DNA of 64,000 nucleotides from Deinococcus koreensis (GCF_002901445.1 NZ_PPPD01000005.1:31363-95362), one strand, 5' to 3'; positions 54,359 to 63,395 are shown, counted from the first letter of the stretch. Program-made: numbers and translations. The notes: a model not told the origin generated them from the letters alone.

Positions 54359-55990
54359 ATGAACCCGAGCGTCATGGAGCTGATCGAGCGGGGCTGGGCG
54401 GAGCGCCACCGCGATCCGGGTCAGACCCAGCGGCTGGGCACAGAGGCCCTGTCTCTGGCCGAGGCGCTGCAAGACCGGGCCGGGATCGGCTACGCCCAGC
54501 GGAATCTGGGCACCGCCGCGTTCTTCACCGGCGACCTGCGCGCCGCCCTCGATCACCTGGGCCACGCCCTGACGCTCGCCCGCGAGCTGGGCGACCTGAC
54601 CCTGGAGCGCGACTGCGCCAACTTTCTGGCCGGCGTCTACAGTTCGCTCTACAACTACGACCGGGCCGCGGAGTCCTGTCTGCGGGCGCTGGAGCTGTCG
54701 CGGACGCTGAGCGATCCGGTGGGCGAGGCCAACGCCTACGCCAACCTGGGCGTCATTCACGTGGAGACCCGGCAGTACCGCGCCGCATTGCCCTATCTCC
54801 AGCAGGCTCTGGAGCGGCAGCAGCGCCTGGCCAACGCCGCTGGAGTATGCAACGCCGCACAGAACCTGACCGAGTGTCACCTGATGCTGGGGGAGGTTGC
54901 CCAGGCGCAGCACTCCGGCGAGCTGACCGTGACTGTGGCCCGACAGATCGGCTTCCGGCGCCGGGAACTCGAGACCCTCTCCAAACTGGGCAAGATCGCG
55001 GATGCCCTGGGCGAGCACGACCGGGCGGCCGAACTGCATCAGCAGGCACTGAAGGGGGTCAGCGGACTCCAGGTTCCAGAGAGTGAGATCTGGGTCGAAC
55101 TGGAGGCCAGCCTCAACCAGCTGGCGCTGGGGCAGCTGGACGAGGCCGGAAGGCTGCTCGAGCAGGCCCGGCAGCGCGCCGAGGACAGTGGACTGAGCGC
55201 CCTGCTGGTCGAGTACCACCGCCGCATGGCCACCCTGGAGCGGCGGCGCGGCGAACTGGAGGCGGCCCTCGACCACCTGGAGCGCGCGCACCGACTCGAA
55301 CGCTCGTTGCTCGATCAGGAAGTCCAGCAGCGCTCGAACGCGCTGATGATCCAGTACGAAGTCGAGCGCGTGAAGGCCGAGGCTGAACTCTACCGCCTGC
55401 GGACGGTGGAACTCGCCCAGGCCAATGCCCAGCTGGAACGGGCCAATCAGGAGAAGTCGGCCCTGGTGGCGGCCCTCGAGGCCCAGTCGCTGGCACTCGA
55501 GCGGCAGCTTCGTGAGGACGCCCTGACCGGGGTGTACAACCGGCGTCACATCGAGGTGGTGTTGCAGGAGGTGTTCAGGGCCCAGCAGCGCGCAGGCCGC
55601 CCCCTGACAGTGGTGATGGCGGACATCGACAATTTCAAGCGCATCAACGACACCTGCTCCCACCCGGTGGGCGACCAGGTGCTCCGGCAGGTCGCGGGGC
55701 TGCTGCGCGACGGATGTGGCCCCCATGGAACAGTGGCCCGCTACGGCGGTGAGGAGTTTCTGCTGGTGTTGCCTGACTCCACGCGTGAGCAGGGGCTGGC
55801 CCTGTGCGAACGGCTCTGCCAGCAGGTGCAGGACTTCGACTGGAGCACCCTTCACCCGCACCTTCGGGTCACCCTGTCGTTGGGGCTGAGCGCCCGCGGT
55901 GACGTCCCGAACCACGAGAAGCTGGTGGCGGCGGCCGACGAGCGGCTCTACGAGGCCAAGCGGGCCGGCCGCAACCGGGTGGCGGGCTGA
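54359..55990 (+). CDS. TPR-GGDEF diguanylate cyclase
   Basis: 543 aa from ATG 54359, preceded by GGGGAGG. The N-terminal ~320 residues form tetratricopeptide-like repeats (IGYAQRNLGTAAFFTGDLRA, ANAYANLGVIHVETRQYRAA). A coiled coil (about 330-385) precedes the GGDEF domain (about 390-543) with EDALTGVYNRRHIEVVL, ADIDNFKRINDTCSHPVGD and RYGGEEFLLVLP. GGEEF is an active-type signature. The TPR part likely senses a protein partner. Cytoplasmic; no membrane segment. Confidence 0.93.
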   Translation: MNPSVMELIERGWAERHRDPGQTQRLGTEALSLAEALQDRAGIGYAQRNLGTAAFFTGDLRAALDHLGHALTLARELGDLTLERDCANFLAGVYSSLYNYDRAAESCLRALELSRTLSDPVGEANAYANLGVIHVETRQYRAALPYLQQALERQQRLANAAGVCNAAQNLTECHLMLGEVAQAQHSGELTVTVARQIGFRRRELETLSKLGKIADALGEHDRAAELHQQALKGVSGLQVPESEIWVELEASLNQLALGQLDEAGRLLEQARQRAEDSGLSALLVEYHRRMATLERRRGELEAALDHLERAHRLERSLLDQEVQQRSNALMIQYEVERVKAEAELYRLRTVELAQANAQLERANQEKSALVAALEAQSLALERQLREDALTGVYNRRHIEVVLQEVFRAQQRAGRPLTVVMADIDNFKRINDTCSHPVGDQVLRQVAGLLRDGCGPHGTVARYGGEEFLLVLPDSTREQGLALCERLCQQVQDFDWSTLHPHLRVTLSLGLSARGDVPNHEKLVAAADERLYEAKRAGRNRVAG

Positions 55991-56070
55991 CCCGATGTCA
56001 GGAGCCTGGGCAATGGTGCCCCCGCCGCTCCGGAACGGCGCCCGTTCAGGGCGCGCACCTGGGCGCCGGG

Positions 56071-56466
56071 TCAGCAGCGGCTGAATTGAATCAGGCGAAC
56101 CCTGATGGTCTGCTGGGGGCCGCTGATCCGGAGCCCGGCGGCGGCCTGACCCACCTGTAAGCTGTTCCAACTTGGCCCCGGCCAGAACGGCTGATGCAGA
56201 AGGCGTTGATTCGAGGAGGTGCAGCGCAGTTCGTTCTCCTGCCGGGCGATTCGGCTATTCGTGAAGCGACCGCTGTAGATGTCCCGGCCCACCAGGGTGA
56301 GGTGGTGGCCTCCGACCTCCAGGGCGCGGGTGAAGGTCGTGCTCGCGCGGGTACAGCCCATGAGCAGGGTGAGCCCCATCAGGGTGCTGATGGAGAGGCT
56401 CCACCCAGGAGCTGTGGGGGCGGACAGGGTTTGGACGCCACCCGCATCCAGTGGGCGGGTCGTCAC
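56071..56466 (-). CDS. Small putative lipoprotein
   Basis: 131 aa. It starts at GTG 56466, overlapping the stop of the upstream gene (GTGA). A hydrophobic stretch STLMGLTLLMGC ends in a lipobox-like Cys at about residue 38; the long N-terminus suggests that the true start may be an internal Met. The rest is polar and beta-rich, without a recognised family. Coupled to the BsuPI-like gene. Confidence 0.6.
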   Translation of the reverse strand: MTTRPLDAGGVQTLSAPTAPGWSLSISTLMGLTLLMGCTRASTTFTRALEVGGHHLTLVGRDIYSGRFTNSRIARQENELRCTSSNQRLLHQPFWPGPSWNSLQVGQAAAGLRISGPQQTIRVRLIQFSRC

Positions 56467-56936
56467 CGCTTCACCACGTCGACCAGTTCGCTCCTGTACA
56501 TCCCGAGCGCGCTGGGGTCGGCGGTGTGCAGCCAGGCCTGGGCGCGGTAGAGGCCGGGGGGCAGCCGCCGGCCATCGTTGGCAAAGCCTGACCAGGTGCA
56601 GGAGAAGCGCTTGACCTCTGATGGCCGGAGGGCGTACGGCGCGTCGATGGTGCGGATGGACTGACCGTGAAAGCAGTTCCAGATCGGCAGGCCCCGAGCG
56701 TTGAAGACCACGACGTCGGGTTCCAGGGGCTGGGCGAGGCGCAGTTCGGTGGGGGACAGGGCGAGGTTCCGGAGCGTGGTGGTGAAGACGATCGGAGGGG
56801 TCGTGCTTGCCATCAACTTCATCGCAACCGGCAGACTTCCCAGCCGGGCGACGGGTCTCCCCTCCCCCCCGCCAGCAGACGCCGGAGCCAGGGCCAGGGC
56901 AAAGGGTAAGAACAGGAGCAGCAAGCGGGAAAACAT
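56463..56936 (-). CDS. Secreted BsuPI-like protein
   Basis: 157 aa. Signal peptide MFSRLLLLFLPFALALAPAS. The mature part has PIVFTTTLRNLALSPTELRL, DVVVFNARGLPIWN, YALRPSEVKRFSCTWSG and RRLPPGLYRAQAWL, the pattern of the BsuPI intracellular proteinase inhibitor fold. In other bacteria such domains occur in exported proteins of unknown target. It lies near a secreted subtilase, but transcription runs away from it. Upstream, CAGATATATCTG (56981-56992) is a palindromic operator candidate. Confidence 0.72.
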   Translation of the reverse strand: MFSRLLLLFLPFALALAPASAGGGEGRPVARLGSLPVAMKLMASTTPPIVFTTTLRNLALSPTELRLAQPLEPDVVVFNARGLPIWNCFHGQSIRTIDAPYALRPSEVKRFSCTWSGFANDGRRLPPGLYRAQAWLHTADPSALGMYRSELVDVVKR

Positions 56937-57186
56937 GGTGGGATCACGGTACTGGAGAACGAGGCAGTCACTCTACACTCCAGATATATCTGCCGATATC
57001 TGCAAGGGAACATGACATTTTCCCCTGCCCAGTTTTCCTTCACTTCAGCCCTTGCCTAAAATCATGGTGACAGAAAGCGTCAACACAAGCCGGGGAAAAA
57101 ACGAGAAACCAACGGCCCGAGCCACAGCGACATACGGGGAAAGGGAGCACGGTCGAGACCGTGGCGGAGGGGAAAGAGTTCGCCCC

Positions 57187-57375
57187 TTACGGAATCATCA
57201 GAGTCAACACCAACGAAGCCAACAGCAACAAGACCCCCACCATCACAAGACTTATACAGACCCGGCGCAGTCGCAGGTGATGACGCCAGGCACCGACAAT
57301 TCCCACCACGAGGGCCACCAGCAAACACAGCAACGCCAGCGAGGCGGTCAGATTGACCAGCAAGTAGAGGCGCAT
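57187..57375 (-). CDS. Small two-helix membrane protein
   Basis: 62 aa, not recognised. Two hydrophobic segments: LYLLVNLTASLALLCLLVAL (about 3-25) and ISLVMVGVLLLLASLVLTLM (about 41-60), joined by a basic loop HHLRLRRVC. Topology and composition look real rather than random. The surrounding 56937-57186 and 57376-57816 contain no other credible gene; the latter shows a lower-GC promoter-like stretch near 57720-57755. Confidence 0.5.
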   Translation of the reverse strand: MRLYLLVNLTASLALLCLLVALVVGIVGAWRHHLRLRRVCISLVMVGVLLLLASLVLTLMIP

Positions 57376-57816
57376 GCCGCAGCATGCCGTAAGGCACTGT
57401 GGACAGTGTCCACTGATCGACAGCCCCCCACAGGGTGGTCATGAATCCCCTGTACAGGGCGGGTCTATTGCTCCCCGCATCCATGCTGTCCACCACTCCA
57501 ACTCTCTTCCCCTCACCATCCGCCTGCCAAGCCATCTGAACCCCACCAGCCACACGCTCTAGCCAACGCCCAAGACCAGCAGAGAACACAGGAAAGAGCC
57601 AGGGACTCCAAAGCCGGAAGCCACCAGCCCAGGCCGGGGCCAGAGCGGGGGTGAAGGGGGATGGAAGGGGGTGGGGGTGGGCGTGGAAAAAGCAGAGAAG
57701 ACAAGCAAAAGGTGGGCTGATAGTAAACCAAATATCGAGCGGTATACATAACTGGGAATTACACTCACCCACGCCACACCCCGCTACACTGGCCACGCCC
57801 CGAGGTGGTGACCCCC

Positions 57817-58026
57817 ATGCCCCGCACCAAACCCACCCCCCGCCCCAAGTACCACCAGACCTCCCCCGACCACCTCGCCACCGCTGAGCAGCTGAAAGCC
57901 CTCGGGCTCAAGCCTGGGACGAACGAACCCGACGCCCTCCTCGAATACACCCACGGCACCACCAGCGGCCTGTGCGCGCTCTATGACCGGGCGAAAGCGG
58001 TAAAGGTCGAGGTGGAACCCGCGTAA
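57817..58026 (+). CDS. Hypothetical small protein
   Basis: 69 aa from ATG 57817 behind GAGGTGGTG; upstream GTG 57805 is an alternative. MPRTKPTPRPKYHQTSPDHL is followed by a helix TAEQLKALGLKPG and YTHGTTSGLCALYDRAKAV. No family recognised. The same strand continues with a second protein-like frame, below. Confidence 0.6.
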   Translation: MPRTKPTPRPKYHQTSPDHLATAEQLKALGLKPGTNEPDALLEYTHGTTSGLCALYDRAKAVKVEVEPA

Positions 58027-58310
58027 CGAGGCAGACGAAGGAACACGCGGCTTTCCCGCCCCTCACGGCCGAGGCCCTCGCCCCCCTGCTGGACGCCGTC
58101 CGCCAGAAGGGGCAACGGGATGGGTCGGAGTTCGTGGAGGAATCCCACGAGGTCAGTCGGACGGTGGGGTTCAGCCTCGCCCAGACCTTCGTGCTTGACG
58201 ATGTCCGATCTGAACTCGTGGTCAACGACCAGGCGCGGCTGCACGTGCAGGAATGCGTGCAGAGAGTTGGGGACGAATCGGCCATACTGCGGCCCGTCGC
58301 TCACCCCCGG
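57987..58310 (+). pseudogene. Protein-like frame without start, downstream of the small gene
   Basis: Reading open from 57987, the frame gives FPPLTAEALAPLLDAVRQKG, DGSEFVEESHEVSRTVGFSL and AQTFVLDDVRSELVVNDQAR, with natural codon bias and helices. No start codon is available in frame before 58134 (GTG), so it may be the remains of a gene or a frameshifted extension of the preceding gene. Beyond about 58310 similarity to protein is lost and the strand is antisense to the next gene. Confidence 0.35.
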
Positions 58311-58421
58311 GGTCTCCCCTTCCCCAGGGGCCTGAAGCGAGTGGACGGGGAGAGGGACGGAAGGGGCAGACGAGCACCACGCTGTCGCGGCAGGCTCGCC
58401 AGAACACCCCACGTTCAGCGA

Positions 58422-59309
58422 TCAATTCCGGAAGGCCAGGCTGGCGAGCTGGGCCGAGTACTGCCCCGGCGCGTTCTCCCGCACCGTCAACACGCCGGTC
58501 AGCTCGTTCCTGTCCCGATCCGCAAAGCTCCACAGGCTCGTCACCGTCTTGCCCGTCACGCTGCGGTTCAGCAGCGTCCACCCCGCCGCCTTCAGCTGGA
58601 TCCCGTAGGTGTCCAACAACCCCGTCAGGTCGAGCGGGGACTGCACCGACGCGAACGAGCTCCAGCTCCCCCCTCCCCCGCCCGTCCCGCTCGGCTGCAC
58701 GGTGGTGCCCGCCGGGGGCCGCAGGGCCGGCAGGTTGCTCTGCGGCTCCCCGCCCATCCGCTCCCGGAATCCGAGCTGCTCACGGAGATTCCGGTCGGTC
58801 GTCACGCTGAGCGTCACGCGGGTCACCGCCCCCACCCGCCCGACCTGCGCATTCAGACTCACCAGCTGCGCCAGGCGGTAGTAGGCCAGATACTCCGGGG
58901 GCTCGGCCGCCTGGAAGCCGCCCCCTCCGAAGGGCCCCGGATTCCCCGGGAAGCGTGTCCAGCCCAGGGCAGCGAGCGCCGTGCTCAGGGCCGTGCGCAC
59001 CTGTGCGGGCGCGGCCGGGCTGTCATAGAAGACGCTCTGCGAGCTGGGCGCGTCCGGGGTGCGGCTCTCCCGCAGCACGCTGCCCAGCAGGCGGCCGCCC
59101 GGCGGGACGGGCAACGGCCCGAGCGGGCGAGGCGGCAGCCGACCGACGAGCAGCTGCGCGTCGAGCGCGACCGGCCCGTAATCGCTGCTCAGCGCGCGCA
59201 GGGTCAGCTCGCGCTCGCGGGCCAGGTCAGTCGGCGTGGGCACGGGGGCGGGCTGGGCCAGGGCCGCCGACAGCGTGAGCAGGGCCAGGATGAGCGGGAG
59301 ACGGGGCAT
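58422..59309 (-). CDS. Secreted hypothetical protein
   Basis: 295 aa from ATG 59309, preceded by GGAGGTCTC. Signal peptide MPRLPLILALLTLSAALAQP. The mature protein has an N-terminal segment with DAQLLVGRLPPRPLGPLPVP, a central FYDSPAAPAQVRTALSTALA and a Gly-rich linker (GTGGGGGSW) before a C-terminal unit with TGLLDTYGIQLKAAGWTLLN and SWSFADRDRNELTG-like features. Two similar lobes may reflect duplication. Function unknown. It converges toward the preceding small gene. Confidence 0.7.
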   Translation of the reverse strand: MPRLPLILALLTLSAALAQPAPVPTPTDLARERELTLRALSSDYGPVALDAQLLVGRLPPRPLGPLPVPPGGRLLGSVLRESRTPDAPSSQSVFYDSPAAPAQVRTALSTALAALGWTRFPGNPGPFGGGGFQAAEPPEYLAYYRLAQLVSLNAQVGRVGAVTRVTLSVTTDRNLREQLGFRERMGGEPQSNLPALRPPAGTTVQPSGTGGGGGSWSSFASVQSPLDLTGLLDTYGIQLKAAGWTLLNRSVTGKTVTSLWSFADRDRNELTGVLTVRENAPGQYSAQLASLAFRN

Positions 59310-59395
59310 GAGACCTCCGGAAAAGGAGCGGAAGGGAGACCGGTAAGGGATACCACCATGGTACCTGGGCCGGCGCCGTGGTGCAGCCTTGAGTG

Positions 59396-59445
59396 ATGAT
59401 CTTTTAAGAATTAAAAGCTTTAAAAGAATTGATTGATCATCATCA
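59396..59445. other. AT-rich segment (candidate DNA unwinding element)
   Basis: About 50 bp of exceptionally AT-rich sequence in a GC-rich replicon (CTTTTAAGAATTAAAAGC and following), framed by GATGATC and GATCATC. It lies 50 bp from the first iteron, the usual place for origin melting. Confidence 0.6.
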
Positions 59446-59495
59446 AGGAGGGCATTGGCTCGCGTGCAGGATGGTAAATTCCGCGATTTTCCCCC

Positions 59496-59821
59496 ACAAA
59501 CTACGAGGATTTCACCCACAAACTACGAGCTTTTGGCCCGATTTTCCCCCACAAACTACGAGCCTGTCCTCCACCCATTCCCCCACAAACTACGAGCTTT
59601 TCCCCCCGCAAACTACGAGTCTGACCGGGGAGCAGGACGGGGTCTAGAGTCCTCTCAGGCGTGCTTTGCCCCGCAAACTACGAGCCTTTTCGCCCTCTTT
59701 CCCCCGCAAACTACGAGCCTGCCCTGCTCGTGTCACGCTCAGCGTCTCAGACGCCCTTTTTGATCTTCTTCCCCGGCAAACTACGAGGGTTTCTACCGCC
59801 CTTTCCCCTGCAAACTACGAC
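59496..59821 (+). repeat. Nine iterons, consensus (A/G)CAAACTACGAG: candidate origin of replication
   Basis: Repeats start at 59496, 59518, 59551, 59585, 59608, 59673, 59706, 59776 and 59810, all in the same orientation; the last ends GAC instead of GAG. The first four begin with A, the rest with G. Most are preceded by a run of C. Spacings are 22, 33, 34, 23, 65, 33, 70 and 34 bp, nearly all close to whole DNA turns. They abut the 3' end of the initiator gene. Iterons are the binding sites of plasmid Rep proteins. Confidence 0.85.
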
Positions 59822-59827
59822 ACCCAG

Positions 59828-61258
59828 TCAGGGTGTCAGTGAGGGCGTCCAGGCCCCCCGCAACAGGTCACGCACTTCCTGATACACCGCGTCCTGGGCG
59901 GGCTGGCCCTGGCTGAGCGCCTGAATGGAGCGCCGCACGAGCTGCCGGCCGTCGAGCTGGCCCTGGGTGAGCCGTTCGCCCAGCTGGCTGCGTTCGGAAG
60001 CGTCCAGGCGTCTGAGCAGCCCGGTCAGGCTGAGCTGCCGCAGCACCCAGTCCAGCAGGGCTTGGCCGCTCAGCTCCGCCACCTCACCCTCGTACTTCGC
60101 CTCCAGCTGAACGAGATCCTGCTCCGGCACGGCGGGTGCTCCAGCCGGACGGGGGGACGCCGACGAGGCCCCAGGGACGGCCCCGGCGTCCAGGCCGGCA
60201 TAGTCCTCCGGCCGCGTGACCATCGCCACCATCAACCCGCCCCGGTTGCCCACCTCGGTGCGGGCGGTCTTGAGGTAGTGGTCAAAGCGCCGCGCCGCCT
60301 GGGCGATGCGGTCAGGAAAGACATTGGTCAGGCGCAGGGCCATCCCCCGCTTCACGCCCCGGGCGAGGAGCTGCTCGACCAGCTCGGGCCGCTGGGTCTG
60401 GGGCGGCTCGCCGAAGACGTACTCCAGCGCCGCCCCCATGCCCCGGCCGCGCCACACCACGTCCTGGAGGTAGTGCCGCGCCACCAGCTCGCTGTGGGCG
60501 CCCGAGAGAGCGTCGCGCACCTTGTCGGAGCGCGCCGAGAGGATGCCCAGACTGTCGGCCCAGTCGCGCAGGGCCACGCTGAAGCCCGGCGCCAGGCCGT
60601 CGCTGCGGGCCTCATCGAAGCGCCGCGCGTCCAACTGGCGGTAGAGCGCCCGCACCAGCGGCTGACTCAGGCTGGTGTAGAAGGCCACGTCCAGCGGCTT
60701 GATGTAGCCGGCCCGCAGGTTCTCCATGATCGGATCGGCCAGGCGCACGGTCAGCACGCTCGCGCCGCCCAGCTCACTCTTGGCGTTGTAGGCGAGGTAG
60801 CTCACCTGACTGAACATCTGGGTGCTCCACATCTGGGCGCCCTGCCGGTACCAGCCCTCCTTGACGGTGTACTTGGCATCGGTCAGCCGCTTGAGGGCTG
60901 TCTCCAGAATGCGGTAGTACTGCACGGTGGTCGGAAAGCCGCTGGCTTTGAGCAGCCGGTAGGCGCTGGTGCTGAACTTGCCGTCGCTGGGGAGCCCGGC
61001 CTCGAAGCACAGGCTGATCAAGCCCACCATCACGTCGTTGTCCAGGCCGTGCGGCACCGTCTGGCCCTCAGAGACAGTGCAGACGATGGAGGCGGGCCGG
61101 CCGTCCGGCAGCGTGACCGCCCGCGACCAGGTGCGCAGGGTGGCCGGCACGGTTTTCTGGGCGCTGATGAGCCCCAGGCGGCCGAGGTTGCGTTCGTCGT
61201 GACCGGTCATCCCGGCGTCCCCGGGCAGGGGAACGGGGCGCACGGCTTTGGGGGACAT
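59828..61258 (-). CDS. Plasmid replication initiator protein (RepA-like)
   Basis: 476 aa from ATG 61258, 6 nt after TACAAT (61270-61265 on the minus strand), leaderless style. It has an N-terminal basic and helical segment, a region with DNDVMVGLISLCFEAGLPSD and FSTSAYRLLKASGFPTTVQY (winged helix), RILETALKRLTDAKYTV, and FYTSLSQPLVRALYRQLDAR. These match the large initiator proteins on Deinococcus plasmids and chromids. The C-terminal ~100 residues are variable and helical (QALLDWVLRQLSLTGLLRRL). The iteron array follows its stop codon directly, supporting its role in starting replication there. Confidence 0.85.
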   Translation of the reverse strand: MSPKAVRPVPLPGDAGMTGHDERNLGRLGLISAQKTVPATLRTWSRAVTLPDGRPASIVCTVSEGQTVPHGLDNDVMVGLISLCFEAGLPSDGKFSTSAYRLLKASGFPTTVQYYRILETALKRLTDAKYTVKEGWYRQGAQMWSTQMFSQVSYLAYNAKSELGGASVLTVRLADPIMENLRAGYIKPLDVAFYTSLSQPLVRALYRQLDARRFDEARSDGLAPGFSVALRDWADSLGILSARSDKVRDALSGAHSELVARHYLQDVVWRGRGMGAALEYVFGEPPQTQRPELVEQLLARGVKRGMALRLTNVFPDRIAQAARRFDHYLKTARTEVGNRGGLMVAMVTRPEDYAGLDAGAVPGASSASPRPAGAPAVPEQDLVQLEAKYEGEVAELSGQALLDWVLRQLSLTGLLRRLDASERSQLGERLTQGQLDGRQLVRRSIQALSQGQPAQDAVYQEVRDLLRGAWTPSLTP

Positions 61259-61957
61259 GGCACCATTGTACCGGGCGGGCCCGGCGAGGCTGAATCCATC
61301 TGCCTGACGGCCGGCCAGCGGTGGCCGCACACAAAGGGACGACGCTGACAAGCTCTGGGCAATGTTTGACAGTCGAAGCGGCCGCAGGCGCGCCTGCCGA
61401 TCATGGTCGGTGTCCCCTCGACGCTGACCAGATCTCCTCAGTAATGACGGGACGTACGGGGTCAGAACGAGAACCGCTCGGCTGACCACAGTCATCACTG
61501 GTTTGCTGGTGATGCACACTGGGCCGCCGCGTTATGGCGAGCGTCCCAGCACCCGCGCTACCCGTACCTCCTTCCTCGCCTCCGCCTGTCACCACCCGGA
61601 AGTACGGCACAGTCGACTCTGGCCTGAGCCATAGCCAGACGATGACCGGCACACCCAGGGCGATCAGAGCGCAGGTGCGCGACCTGACCAGCAACACACC
61701 GGCATGCCTGCAACCCGGAGGGCGCCACGGACAGGCCGATGACTGTGCCGTCACGTTCCGCCTGGGCGTGGCGTTCCGGCCACCGTCATCCCCCACAAGG
61801 CTCGCTCTTGATTGCGAACCGCAGTTGGTGAAGGTCTGGGACGTGCACGGCATGATGCGGAGCTGGAAGCCGGAGACCGCGTGAATCGGCCCCACGGGAG
61901 GGGTAGGCTGGGCCGCTTCCGAGAGGCCCATGCCCACGGCCGCCCTCACCACGAGCA
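61259..61957. other. Intergenic region upstream of repA
   Basis: 699 bp. Several open frames overlap here on both strands but none has convincing composition. TTTGACAG (about 61356-61363) is a possible -35. A minus-strand run LIALGVPVIVWLWLRPE could be a membrane segment of a small lost gene; I do not call it. Confidence 0.35.
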
Positions 61958-62455
61958 TCAGCCGGGAACCAGACAGACCTGCGTCCCTGAAACGCCGAAC
62001 AGCAACCGCTCCCGCACATGCTGTGTGCGGCTGTCGAAGAACCCAACGAAGGAACCGCGCTCGAACGTGGCCACCATGAGCTGTGCATCTCCCTGCGGCA
62101 CCCACGCGAGCTGGCCTGTCAGCAGCACCAGGTCTTTGCCAAGCTTCAGGCCCGAGCCTGTGAAAGAGAGCGACAGGCCTTCCAGCACGGCGTCCGTGAT
62201 CTCATCCTCAGGAATGCTCGCGTTCAGCAGTCGTGCGCCGGCTGGAATGACGGGCCGACCGTCGGGGCCAGTGCGGGAAGCCAGCGCAGCACAGACGGAG
62301 GCCTGGGGTACGGGGGTGACCTCTTTGGCTTCAAGAACCGGCAGCAGATTGGCCGTCACTCGGGACGCTACCGTGAACGATGGGGCGAAGACCGCACCTC
62401 CATCCGTTGAGATCAGCAACAGACCACTCAACAGGACTATGCGAAGATTTCCCAT
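61958..62455 (-). CDS. Secreted hypothetical protein
   Basis: 165 aa from ATG 62455. Signal peptide MGNLRIVLLSGLLLISTDGG. The mature part is beta-rich (SFTVASRVTANLLPVLEAKE, GQLAWVPQGDAQLMVATFER). A promoter fits exactly on the minus strand: TTGCTG (62490-62485), 17 bp, TAGAGT (62467-62462), then 6 nt to the ATG, so the transcript is probably leaderless. No family recognised. Confidence 0.7.
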   Translation of the reverse strand: MGNLRIVLLSGLLLISTDGGAVFAPSFTVASRVTANLLPVLEAKEVTPVPQASVCAALASRTGPDGRPVIPAGARLLNASIPEDEITDAVLEGLSLSFTGSGLKLGKDLVLLTGQLAWVPQGDAQLMVATFERGSFVGFFDSRTQHVRERLLFGVSGTQVCLVPG

Positions 62456-62553
62456 GCAGTCACTCTAATCCAGACTGCGTCAGACAGCAAACCTTCTGGA
62501 TACACTGTGTGGAGATTGATAGACAGTGTCAGACATAACCCTGCTCATCCGGC

Positions 62554-62583
62554 TTGAGGAACCCACCTCATTCCGCGTACCAT
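62554..62583 (+). promoter_or_regulatory. Leaderless-type promoter for the gene at 62590
   Basis: TTGAGG (62554-62559), 18 bp, TACCAT (62578-62583), 6 nt before ATG 62590. Confidence 0.55.
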
Positions 62584-62589
62584 GTCGCC

Positions 62590-62988
62590 ATGACCAGTGC
62601 AGTGGACACCCGACCGGCCCCCGTCGCCTTCCTGTCTGACCTCATCGCCGACATTCCCAGCGACCGTCGCCAGCGCTTCATCATCAACCTGAAGAACGCC
62701 ATCCGCATCGGTGTGTTCGACGGCGCTCCTGTGAATCATCTCTTCGACATGGAGTACGTCGGACGGGGTGAACACAGCCGGCCGGCGAGGAAGACGGCCT
62801 CAGAGCGGGAGTACGCCGTGGAGAACACCGCCGAGTTTCAGGCGTGGCTGGAGCAGCAGACCTCGGCTCCCCTGCACCTGTCCCCCTTCGCCACGAAAGA
62901 CGCCATCCTCAGCGGCAGCGTCAGCATGAAGGACTTGGCCGAACAGTTTCGTAGGCGCACGGGCAACCGCAAAGGCAAGCGCAAGTAA
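62590..62988 (+). CDS. Hypothetical protein
   Basis: 132 aa from ATG 62590, not recognised. RQRFIINLKNAIRIGVFDGA followed by NHLFDMEYVG and a basic C-terminus (RRRTGNRKGKRK). The 36-nt longer frame start is less likely because the -10 box lies inside it. No signal peptide. Basic end hints at nucleic-acid contact. Confidence 0.6.
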   Translation: MTSAVDTRPAPVAFLSDLIADIPSDRRQRFIINLKNAIRIGVFDGAPVNHLFDMEYVGRGEHSRPARKTASEREYAVENTAEFQAWLEQQTSAPLHLSPFATKDAILSGSVSMKDLAEQFRRRTGNRKGKRK

Positions 62989-63395
62989 GCCTGTCGCTTC
63001 CCGCAGAGAGGCACATGGTCGGGTTGCGTGTGCCTTTCTGCTCTGGCCTGGTTCAAGCACCCGGTAGACCAGCCAGCGCGAGCACCAGCAGCAGCGGGGC
63101 AGAAGGCGGGGTGCGAGATCGGCGTTCCATCAGAGCGCGAAGGCACGGGCCCGTGCTGGGGTCTCGTGGGCCAGGATTCCTCCCGTTCTAGGCGAGCGCG
63201 GTGTCGTGGGTGTGGGGCGCCTGGGACGAGGCGACCGCATGGAACCCCTCTGAACGCTCCCCTCCAGCGGTGCTCCGGGGAGCAGAGGGGTTAGGGCAGG
63301 ATAAGAGACGTCTACGATGGAACATTTCTGCATACTAGAACGAGAAATGATCGTCTACGCCTTGTTTTTTCGTCTACGATTTGTATGCTTGTGGC
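62989..63395. promoter_or_regulatory. Region upstream of the relaxosome-like pair with CGTCTACG repeats
   Basis: 407 bp. CGTCTACGA occurs at about 63308-63316 and 63371-63379, with CGTCTACGC at about 63353-63361. TTGTTT and TATGCT (63384-63389) lie 6 nt before ATG 63396. The direct repeats are candidates for RHH-protein binding and for an origin of transfer. The left half (62989-63300) shows no gene. Confidence 0.45.

Noticed and set aside
57080..57796. 238-codon minus-strand frame
   Set aside because: Composition is irregular and it overlaps, in another frame, the more convincing two-helix membrane protein at 57187-57375.
59496..59821. Repeat array considered as a CRISPR
   Set aside because: Repeats are only 12 bp, spacers vary from 10 to 58 bp and the array abuts a replication initiator gene; no cas genes. 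Iterons fit better.
61401..62105. 234-codon minus-strand frame upstream of repA
   Set aside because: Only one hydrophobic run; the rest resembles no protein and overlaps the secreted protein at 61958-62455 in a different frame.
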